Below, piece by piece: positions 55,260 to 64,000 of a DNA stretch of 64,000 bases. Positions within the stretch are counted from its first letter, which is position 1; every line of letters starts with the position of its first letter. The position numbers and the translations under genes are program-made. Source of the DNA: Isoetes taiwanensis (Eukaryota; Streptophyta; Lycopodiopsida; Isoetales; Isoetaceae); NCBI GenBank assembly GCA_021234155.1, contig JAJEKV010000004.1:22747314-22811313 (forward strand). Reading direction: 5' to 3'. The notes under the pieces are model-generated. The model had not been told where the DNA came from and ran no database searches. It saw nothing but the letters and a program-made list of their open reading frames with translations.

Positions 55260-55860
55260 GTGCTAGAATATCGCCATATGATGAGATATCCACAGAGTGT
55301 TGGGTCTACTCTATAAATATGTATCCCGACAATATGACAAGGCTATACAAGCATTTCAAATTGTACTAGAATTGCCAAGGGACTATTCACTACGCAACAT
55401 ATTAGGAGCTACACGGGCAAACAATGCAATTCAGTAATTCTAGTTGTCACTTTGTTACAATTGCTTCTCTTTTGAACCAACAGAACTTTATTCATTTTTA
55501 TGTTTGGGTCATTATAGCCTAACAATGTTCGAGCATGGACGAATATGGACATTGGTCACGCCAACCATAAGTTGTTCCATTTCGCTCAACTTGATGCCAT
55601 GCCCCAAAACATTTTCATGTAGATATAAATGCTTGAATCCAAAGTCTCAAACTTTTGACTTTTTAGACTAGTAGTTCGTCATCATACTCACACAACTTAT
55701 AGGAGGCATATATGATATATGATGCCAAATGGGTTCTCTTCCAATACCAGCAAAATAGACATGTACATCTATGGTGTCCTACTTCTTGAGGTGACCGCAA
55801 TGTGCAGATGCCCTCACATAGATGAACCTGGAGCCAGAGAGAAGCACGAACGCCATGGCT
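55260..55860 (+). pseudogene. Lectin-type receptor kinase relic (kinase domain)
   Basis: Kinase subdomains are visible in order, in changing frames. Around 55430-55510 a reading resembling LVxLLGFC..PTELYLVYEFM appears (here broken: FEPTELYSF). The 55540-55660 stretch corresponds to the region that is RF.IA..VA.AL.YLHE and HRDIKASN in the family. From 55719 it reads MMPNGFSSNTSKIDMYIYGV, then LLLEVTA, matching GYMAPE..S...TSK.DVYSFGVLLLEV. The catalytic HRD and DFG motifs are destroyed and several stops occur. Intact subdomain IX only. Family choice (L-type lectin RLK) rests on the wording of subdomains V and IX. Confidence 0.6.
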
Positions 55861-56826
55861 TAGAAAGGCCTAGCCTCAGACACAGACGATGTAATGACTG
55901 ATGTACAGATGCAACCAGGCTTCCATATGGATTCTCACAGCCATGCAAAGCAGGGTCCATCCCCCTTACATTATCCGGATGAAGACAGAGGCCTGAATTT
56001 GCATGTAGTAGGGATACTTGAGGGAGGACCTTTCTCGGATACTAAACAAGCTGCACACTTTCTCACAGATATTATGCACATTCAGCAACCTAGTATCATC
56101 ACAACCCGAAGAGTTAAGGCCTAAAGACCGGATCGACCTCGGCCCTATTGTGGTATAGTTCAAGACCGCCGGGATTGCATCAGTATGTCCTTGGGGCCAC
56201 GACCACCGAAGAATACTAGTTTTTCAATCCAGGAGAATCTGTCCCCGATACAAACTGACCAGGCGACGACGGAAGTTGTGCAAAGTACGCGAGGCTAGGC
56301 TACAAAAAAAGGTGGGCAAACATGGGAGGCACAACTATCATTTGTGACCACTAGCCTCATAAACCTTGGTTGGACGATATTCATTGTTTCTTTGTTTTTT
56401 TTTCTTTGAAGGACGACAATCTATTATCAAGAAAAATCAAGATACATACAAGGGACTGTGACATGGGACTCAAAACCTAGAGGGACGAAATAGTCCGCTA
56501 AAGCAAAACCACCATACACAGTATATACTCACACTCCTTGTGCCACCTTGAGGCGTTTAATGGCCTCATCACAATCAACATGGTCTACCACATCGAGATG
56601 AGCATCAACAGACATCAAATTATCATGCCACTGAATAGAACGAGGCGGGATAGCCTCGTGAGATGACATAACAGACTTCTTCCTTGCCGCCTTCTTCCAA
56701 TTGACTCACGCCATGACTCTTTTGCGCCACGTAAGATTAGGACCATCAGCCATAACAACCTCGAAACATGAGAGGAAGAAGCATCAACATGGAGAGAAGA
56801 ATGAACTCACGTGCGGATGATGGCGC
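55861..56826. other. No gene supported
   Basis: A 76-codon ORF (55894-56124) has no recognised domain. The rest is ordinary AT-rich DNA with a T-rich run at 56385-56410. Confidence 0.3.
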
Positions 56827-58090
56827 TTAAAGGCGATTAATGTCGGGCGGAATTAGAGCATCTTCCATGAATGAGGAGTGCGACACAACTGGTAAAGGTT
56901 GATCATGAATAGATGAAGAAGTAACAATGGGAGCGTGAGCCTGAGAAGAAGGTTGAACAGATGCCTGAGATGCACGAGTGCCTCGGCGAAAGCTAGCAAA
57001 GCCTCTTTGTCGGGAAGCAGACGGGCTAATTACGGACCATTCGAGCTTAAGACCCAACTTCTTATACCAAGGCCCACTTTTCACCACTACACAACTGGTA
57101 AAGCCGAGTCCAATCGGCATTGAGACACAAATCCTCGGACCATTCATGATGGAATGTGAGATATGAACCCCAAGACCGGTTGCAATTGCAACTAGAAATT
57201 GATGAGCCATTAGATCGGGGAGGAAGATTAGGTATCGAGAACCAACAAGGCATCTTTAATGCGCGAACCATATCTGGTGTAAAACCAGGAGAGTAATACT
57301 GATACATCATATACTCCCCACCAAGTGGATCAATCCTCTTGATACCAAAGAGTCCTTTGCATCACTACTTTCAAACATAATAAGAACAAAGTTTTTAGCC
57401 AACAACTAAAGGCGTCTCAAAAGCCAAGATAGCTAAATCACGAACCGTGAAAAATCCAAATAGCCACCAGTAAAATAACCAAGGATTGCACATGAGGATA
57501 GGTTCTCAGCACACTTAATATGAGCTTGATGGTCCACCTCAACCACAGGAATACCAGAAGCTTCAACTACATCCTGACAGCCAGTGGTAAAATATATCAT
57601 CTGGAGGCAATCGTTGTTGAAGCTGAGTCTGTCGAGCTTTCAATGTGTCCAAGATTGCGGACAACTCATCCTTATTCCCTTCAGACAATACCTATAAAGT
57701 AGCTGCTACCCTTGCCTTTCTAGATGCACTAGATATATCTTTACAAAGCCAATCACTAAATCTTTGATATGAAATTTTTGTAACAGAATCAGATGACTTC
57801 CAAGCACTATCATTTGCCTGGGGCTGAGCACCTACATTAGGACTAGATTCTGTACCTGTTTGATGTAAATTCCCATTAACTTCCACTCCCTTACTCGCAG
57901 CGCCTTGCAAGGGAGGAAAATCCCTTTCTTCAAGAACCCCTGGAGCAATCACCAACGATGGCAAAGAACTTTCAACTGAATTATTTACCTCTTTTTGCAC
58001 CATATCTGGGGGATCACGTATCATCAAACTGGCGGTAGCTTCACGCCGTTTTGCCGCAGCCTTAGAAGCTGAGCAATATCTGTCTTCCCC
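56827..58090 (-). pseudogene. LINE-type ORF1 relic (minus strand)
   Basis: Minus-strand pieces include an N-terminal part with VLEERDFPPLQGAASKGVEV (58027-57692), then, after stops, WFSIPNLPP and a segment ISHSIMNGPRICVSMPIGLG followed by KSGPWYKKLGLKLEW (near 57100). The second resembles the DUF4283/CX2CX4HX4C region of plant L1-like ORF1 proteins (ARVCV..D....LP....V......YE). The zinc knuckle itself is not visible. The last part (QASVQPSSQAHAPIVTSSSI) is low complexity. Frame breaks are numerous. No endonuclease or RT was found. Confidence 0.4.
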
Positions 58091-58258
58091 ATCTCATTGT
58101 TTCTTTGTTGTTTCTTTCCTATTCTGTTCTTTTGTTTTAACAAGGCTTAGTCCCATGTTCCCATGTCCTATTTTATTTGGGCCTCTGTTCTGTTGGGGCT
58201 CATGCCCTTTTTTTGTTTCTAGTTCCATAACTCGATTGGGTTCTGTGGACATTAAAAC
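58091..58258. other. Segment before the TCTCA array
   Basis: T-rich, with TTTGGGCCTCTGTTCTGTTG and ATTAAAACT just before the array. It has the look of a LINE 3' end whose tail has become the microsatellite, but there is no coding support. Confidence 0.3.
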
Positions 58259-58376
58259 TCTCATCTCATCTCATCTCATCTCATCTCATCTCATCTCATC
58301 TCATCTCATCTCATCTCATCTCATCTCATCTCATCTCATCTCATCTCATCTCATCTCATCTCATCTCATCTCATCT
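58259..58376. repeat. (TCTCA)n microsatellite, 118 bp
   Basis: About 23 uninterrupted copies. It reads SHLIS in frame, which is an artefact of the repeat. Confidence 0.95.
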
Positions 58377-60538
58377 GTTAACCTATAATAAGGGACATGA
58401 ATTGTAACATAAGATGGGATCATGATATATAATTAGATAGTTGCAAAGCTACGTAAACTATTAATCCTGCATGTCGGCCAGAATATGAGAGCAAGGGATA
58501 AATGTTATTAAAAATAATATCAATGTGTTATTGTAACAGGCACTTCTATTAACCTATATAAGGGAAGACCATTGTATTATAAAAAGGAATAGTGATATTA
58601 GATAGGGTCGAGACATATCAAAAGGAGACGAGGTCGTGACTACAAAAGATATTTCTAATTTATCGGAAGCGCTTTTTATATGTTTGAAGGGAGCAATATA
58701 TTATGAAAAAGGGGGAGACAATGCAACGATGAACAAAGGCCCATTGACTATTATTAAGGAAGGACACTAGTAGGGGAGGCAACGATCATGTGTATGGAGA
58801 GGGGGAGGGAAAGGAGAAGGGAAAGGGAAGAAGTCCATTTGTTACAACACTGACCATCTGTTAGTAGCCGACCATACAACAGACAAGCAGACAATGACCA
58901 CGTGAGTCGACCCGGTTGTCTTGTGGTATTGATTAGAAGGGGAGACAAGAAGTTGGAGAAGCCACATGTTATCTTGAAAGCCGCAAAATTCAATAGAGAA
59001 GGAGCCCAATGACCAATTGCCAGAATCAAATCTAGTTTGTGATTATTGATCCAGAAAGACCTTGAGATATTGTTTTGAAGGATATTAGGCCTTGAGAGAT
59101 TGCCTTTGGTACTTGTGATAAACCAGAAGACTCGAAGTTGCTATGGAATGTTGCCGACCACATAATAAGCAAGAAGTTTGGGGTGTATTATTGTTTGGGG
59201 TGTGTAAGATTTTTTGGGGATCATTGGGGGATATCCCATATGAGGCATTCTGGGCCATTCCCTACAAAATAAGATGGGGTCAAACGACCACATTTGGATT
59301 TTTCCATAAATTTGTGATACATGACCACTATGAATAGCAAACTGAAAGAATTGAATTGAATTGAATTGGGTTTTAACGTCCTCGGAAACTAGATTCAACA
59401 TACTAAAAGATGAGGTAGAGCCTAGGGAGGTGAACCCTGGCAAGGTTTCCATGCTGGTCAAGTGAGGCCATCATACCGTACAAAGGGACCGGAAGCCAGC
59501 TAACAGATCCAGCAAGATAGTCTCAAACGGACAAAGGCAAATAAAATATGAAGCATGTGAAGAAGGCAATGCATTATATCTGCAGCAAGGAAATAGTGTT
59601 CCATCTATGTAGAGAAAATAAAATATGAAACATGGGAAGAAGGCAATGCCTTATATCTGCGCCAACAAAATAGTGCTCCACGTGTGAAGAGGCCATTGCA
59701 GTTCACATCTTCCAAAGCGTGTCGACATACAACGATTAGCAAAACCAAATCACATTCACTAGAATAGGACAATAGTAACTAAATTAACCATTGATGGATC
59801 AACTTAGGTGTTGAGGCTTACAACGTCGTGGCTATCTATACAAGAAACAGAAAATCTGTTAGCCTCTCCTAACCTTGTCAAATGCATGGTTTGCTTTAGC
59901 TAAAATTTCCACAAGCAACAAGCCTGACCACTTTATGATGCAACGGAAGAGCAAAACGGCCAGGAAACCAAACTCTGAGCATAAACAATGCCCAATCCAA
60001 CCGAGAGATAAAATCACCGATTTGTAAAAACCAATTCGGATGCACCTATCTACTCTTTGCTGCTGAGGAAGAGAAAAGAAACACGATGTGCAAAGAAAAA
60101 ACCAAACCGACACGCAAAACCAAATTCAACCTGTACAAATGGCTGAAGCAATCCAATCCTGAACTCTAAGAAACCCATGTGCCCAGGCGCACGCGACGAC
60201 ACAGCTCCCCGAAGATCCTGCGCCAAAAAAATTTAAACCCTAACACAAACACAACATACTCCTTTTCGACCATAACTTAGGAGCCCCCGTCACCAACATA
60301 TGCTTCACCCATACTAATACTACTTGAAACCATACGGTATAAACATATGGTTTAAAAATTGGGATGTTTTATAATAGTCTCCAATACAATAGGAGCCTTT
60401 AGTTTGTCTAGAACTTTTACTCCAATGACAATGACGAACGGATACAGATCAGGCGGATCGGAGAGGCCCCAAGTCACGTCTAGGAGCCGCATGAAGCTAT
60501 GCCTCTGTTAGAAATGTAGACTCAAGAATCCAGCTGGT
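58377..60538. repeat. Intergenic DNA with duplications; no gene supported
   Basis: A doublet of about 76 bp lies at 59533-59608 and 59615-59690 (both contain AATAAAATATGAA.CATG and AAGAAGGCAATGC.TTATAT). A short (GAATT)n run is at 59349-59367. The CCTTGAGATATTGTTTTGAA block at 59056 matches 54601. ORFs have no domain. Confidence 0.4.
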
Positions 60539-60790
60539 ATGGTGATTCCTAACTCAACATGGTGGGATCACGACGCAAGGAACAAGTGGGCTTTGTTGGC
60601 AAGCATCCACAAATCGAGGGCTGTGGTGAGGAACTGCATTTGCAAATGCGAGAGGTGTGTAATTGTGAATCCCAATGGTTTGTCATTTAAACATGCAGAT
60701 TATGTAAGACATTTTGGACGTAAAATGTAATTCTTGGTTTCAACCAAACACCATGACATGGATAAAGACAGGAATGAAGATTGCGATGCA
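60539..60790 (+). pseudogene. Possible transposon protein piece with Cys cluster
   Basis: ORF 60539-60730 reads WALLASIHKSRAVVRNCICK and CERCVIVNPNG, then YVRHFGRKM. The pattern C.C..C followed by a basic H..HFGR segment resembles the N-terminal Cys-rich part of plant transposon proteins (CPCKxC, later H...FG). The match is weak and I do not name a family. It closes at 60730; the next frame has HHDMDKDRNEDC. Confidence 0.25.
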
Positions 60791-62440
60791 ATGCGGTTAG
60801 AAGAATTTGCACACCTCACCAATCGTGGTGGACCAAGAAACACAACATGGTAATTCGGTAATAGTGATATACGAGATTCATGTTCGGCAATTAGAGGAAA
60901 TTAGTGGTGGTCCCGAGCCTTTGATCTCTATGGAAGAAACGGTTACATGATTTTTCCTGATCCCGAGATTTTTGTTGCACCGAAGATGAGTTAGATAGAG
61001 AGGAATCTGTGGGAGGAAAATGATGATGCCCCGGGGTTTACAAAGTAGAAGACATTGCGAGAAAGACTAGAAGATAAAATTCTCCCGGCTATTTTGGAGT
61101 GGAGAATGTCTTTGAGATGCACTCGGTCTCGGACGACTTTAAAGAACGCCATTCTTAGGATCTTATTCACTTCGGTAACAAAGAATGTAGCCTAGCCTTG
61201 CTTTCTCGAAAGGGTAACTGGATGGCCTGATCAATGGTCTGAAAGTTCCATCTAGTTCAAAGACCATGAAACGATTTCTAATCCAGTTGGGTCTCACGCC
61301 AATTCAACGTTATGCAATCTGCTACCACAGAGAGGGATTTGAAGGAGAGAAGAAGCATGTCTTTGGTGCAGCGGAGGACGATGAGAGTGTGGTTACTTGC
61401 ACAAATTTTTAGTGCTGCCGGGTTACTTGCATCAATTGGCTTGCCAAGCCAATCAGCTCAAGAACCTCCAAATACCGCGGGAAGTAAATTCCAACAAAGT
61501 GAAGGCACAAACTTATGGCTCCCTATATGGTGCAAATAGAACATGAAGTGTTGTTGATGATATTTGCAATTTTTACAATGATATTTAAGTAATTGCATAC
61601 TTAAAGCTCAAATACCCTAAGCAACCTTTTCAATCATTGGTCCTTTTCTACAAGAATTGACATTTTAACCATCTCAACTTGTAATGGGCTTAATCACTCA
61701 TTCCACTTCCATCTATATGAAAACAAATCCTCTTATTATTTGAATTATAAAACAGGAGATTTAAATCATGCCCTCAAGCTTCCAGGTAACATCGATGGTT
61801 TTGACATTCAAAAAGTATCATATTTGTGTGTGCGTTGATGCATTTTCTTGAAAGAACGTTAAGCCAATGTACAATCGATACATGCACATACCCTTGAACG
61901 TCTTCCTATTTGAACATATCATGTTATCATACTTGGAAAATGTCACCTTTGTAATATGTTTAGCTTCATTTAACATTTTCAACTATAACCTATCTAAAGT
62001 GTCACATTTGCATGAGCATGCCCATAACTTTAGCCATGGAGAGTTGCTTCCTTTTCTGCCTTTAAATCTCGTTATGAGATTAGACCCATGCAGAGCTCAA
62101 CTTTGTTCTATCTAATAAGAAGTTAGTAGTGTTTTTGTTTAAAAAGGTGCCTAAAAACATCATAGCAGAAGCCTCATACAATGCTTTCGTATCAGATTTA
62201 CGAGCGAACCCGAAATTAGCAAGAAGAAGGTACGCAAAAGTTCTTCCACATTCCTTTTATTCGTATTATCAGCATCCATTCTCCGCTTGTTCGCTGCCGG
62301 ACATGAGAAAGTCCCGAGTTTTATAAGGATCTAGTTAGTTCTCTGGTGGCAATAAGCAAAGTCATTCGGGCTGAAATTGATAAGGGTGCCTGGATCGGTT
62401 TGGCAAACAAGAGGAACGATGCTTGATAAAATAGTCTTTC
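60791..62440. other. No gene supported
   Basis: Short ORFs (61312-61539, 61867-62115, 62129-62326) have no domain I can name. Composition is AT-rich from 61550 on. Confidence 0.3.
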
Positions 62441-62454
62441 TTACAATTTTAATT

Positions 62455-62680
62455 TTTTTTTGCAACCGGAAGCTTTACCAAATGGTAAACTTATGCATGC
62501 TTGCATTATTCGTGTTGATCTTGCAACATCTTTAGGCGTTTTAAGAACTGCTCTCATTAAAATGTATGATAATTGTGGATACTTAGAGCCGCACTTAAAA
62601 ATTTCAATGAAATACTTGAGCCGGATGCAATCTCATGGGCAAGATGACCACATGGATCCCTGTTTATAGAGGCTCCACTT
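62455..62680 (+). pseudogene. PPR protein relic
   Basis: The frame from 62460 reads LPNGKLMHACIIR, then LRTALIKMYDNCGYLEPHL. This is the L-type PPR pattern of plant organelle RNA proteins (L..GK.LH..I...G...D....N.LI.MY.KCG.LE.A). The following motif is broken after a shift (SRMQSHGQDDHMDP instead of the D.ISW..MI block). Only about one and a half repeats remain. Confidence 0.7.
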
Positions 62681-63233
62681 ATGCAAGAGCTGCCAACAAG
62701 CGAAGTTTTACCATGGTTGATCTCCCTGCATTTGAAACTGGCACAGCGGTGGTAAGTCTTTGGATACTCGCGGATAGTCCGTGCATGTCATTTGATAATT
62801 GCGGATACTTATTTAATAATCGCGAGACTTATTTAACAATTGCGTGCATAAATCCGTGTCACCGAAATTTGAGATAGCGTATTATGAAGTTTGGCCAAAG
62901 ATCTAATTGAAAACAAAAGACATATGGATGGCTCTATCAAACAATCCCATATGATACCTCAAGGACATTTCATTTCGGTATGAGTCTATAACAGGTAAAA
63001 AGTAAATATAAAAAACTGTATCACAATTTGTCATATGTCAAATTGCTAGCAGATGTCAAATTTTTTTGTGGGCATGATGGTTAGAGATTCTTCTTTGCTA
63101 GAGGATATTTGCTTTGTCCTATTGTTGATAAGCTATGTTTGGAGGTTTTAATCTATTTACTTTCTCAATCAAGACTATGATTGGAGTTAGATGACTATAA
63201 CTTGAGCTCCATCGACTTTTGGATGACACTTAC
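62681..63233. other. No gene supported
   Basis: An ORF at 62635-62877 partly continues from the PPR relic in another frame, then becomes unrelated. Confidence 0.3.
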
Positions 63234-63387
63234 ATCACATGGGGCTTATCTTTCACGTGAGGACAAAGACATTGGCAACTTTGTGGTGAGCCACAGATTT
63301 GCACAAGCACATCACATGGGGCTTATCTTTCACGTGAGGACAAAGACATTGGCAACTTTGTGGTGAGCCCGCAGTTGCACAAGCCCT
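63234..63387. repeat. 77-bp tandem duplication
   Basis: Unit 63234-63310 (ATCACATGGGGCTTATCTTT to GCACAAGCAC) is followed immediately by 63311-63387. The differences are confined to the last third (CCACAGATTTG against CCCGCAGTTG). Confidence 0.85.
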
Positions 63388-64000
63388 TTTCAAAAAGCCG
63401 GCCCGACTCTTTTTATCTCGAACGGGGAAAAGAAACAAGCAAAGACAAAAGCGGCTTTAATCGCGTAATCTCCAGATTTGCAGTCTTTGAGAATGGCGCT
63501 ATCACCGTAAGGCTCTTGGTTGTATTATGAGTTATGTTGTACATTTACTTGCGGTTGGTAGAAGTCCCGTCTGGCGTGACATTTCTTAAGACCAACCATC
63601 CCTATTACATTATAGCATGCATGTCCATAAGAGCAGATTTAGCAATATCTTATGGGTGGAAAACCTTGGTATTCTTTTCTAAAGCACTTCCAAAATAATG
63701 CATTGCATTCTACTAAGTTGTTTTCCATCCTGAAGTATGGGATGGAATTTTGGATATAGGAGATAGCAGTATTATGATTTTGTTTGGTGACGAGGTATGC
63801 TTTGTTTCCATTTGACTTTGTAGTTTTAGAGAACTTATTTCTTATTTCTTATTGCTTGATGCTTCCAAGTGCCCCCGTATGATTTTCTTTGTATGACTCT
63901 CTATATCTTTGGACAAGAATAACTATTGTAGGTCAGCAACCTCTGCTTCAATGGCTCAGCAACCCTGCTTCAACTTTGTTGCTCGATGGCTCGGCAACCT
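63388..64000. other. No gene supported; short repeats at the edge
   Basis: The last 70 bases repeat CAGCAACC.CTGCTTCAA and GATGGCTC.GCAACC units, cut by the window end. Confidence 0.35.

Noticed and set aside
58155-58388. Protein with SHLIS repeats
   Set aside because: It is a translation of the (TCTCA)n microsatellite.
1-64000. tRNA or rRNA genes
   Set aside because: I looked for A- and B-box-like pairs with cloverleaf ends and for conserved rRNA segments by eye and found none. A covariance-model scan would be decisive.

Overview
This window reads as nuclear DNA of a land plant with a large, repeat-rich, gene-poor genome. The evidence is plant-type Ty1/copia and Ty3/gypsy (chromovirus) retrotransposons, and decayed pieces of plant gene families: lectin-type receptor kinase, LRR protein, PPR protein, serine carboxypeptidase-like protein, HAK/KUP potassium transporter and an FRA3-type inositol 5-phosphatase WD40 region. 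The 2OG-oxygenase-like family at 22-23.6 kb and the transposase-like family at 40-42.7 kb are ones I associate mostly with ferns, lycophytes and bryophytes. A seed-free plant, perhaps a fern, is therefore my best guess, but the sequence does not prove it. I see no intact single-copy host gene, no rRNA or tRNA gene and no bacterial feature.

Layout. 0-1 kb: an unrecognised ORF with one in-frame TAG, cut by the window edge. 1.3-6 kb: a decayed chromovirus (gag, zinc knuckle, protease, RT, RNase H, integrase, chromodomain), followed by non-coding DNA with a four-unit minisatellite. 9-14.5 kb: AT-rich DNA with a serine carboxypeptidase-like exon, a dispersed repeat family and several tandem duplications. 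15.2-24 kb: the best resolved locus. A minus-strand chimeric ORF (2OG-oxygenase-like domain followed by a 5-phosphatase-type WD40 region) is split by a 4,805-bp copia element with nearly identical 158-bp LTRs and a 5-bp target duplication (ATTCC). Removing the element and one ATTCC leaves an open frame across the site. Two 134-bp direct repeats lie outside this chimeric ORF. 24-38.5 kb: intergenic DNA with duplications, a foldback insertion whose empty site is visible at 13.09 kb, and microsatellites.

39.9-51.4 kb is the most unusual part. A minus-strand, frame-broken transposase-like gene (DUF7869 type) lies opposite a chain of plus-strand ORFs. The first plus-strand ORF begins exactly with the histone H3 N-terminus (M-ARTKQTAR), and a later one carries a methyltransferase-like motif. 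More than twenty copies of an imperfect palindrome, AAATTGGGCG/CGCCCAATTT, occur between 43.07 and 51.32 kb and I noticed none elsewhere. I interpret this as a large, decayed, probably DNA-type mobile element with divergent genes and its own palindromic sites. That is inference.

51.5-64 kb: a retroposon poly(A) tail, then relics of host genes (LRR, HAK/KUP, lectin receptor kinase, PPR), a LINE ORF1 relic, a strong GC-rich hairpin beside a cluster of G-boxes, and a 118-bp (TCTCA)n tract. Frameshifts and stops are frequent everywhere, including in the young copia element, so real decay and base-calling errors cannot be fully separated from this sequence alone.
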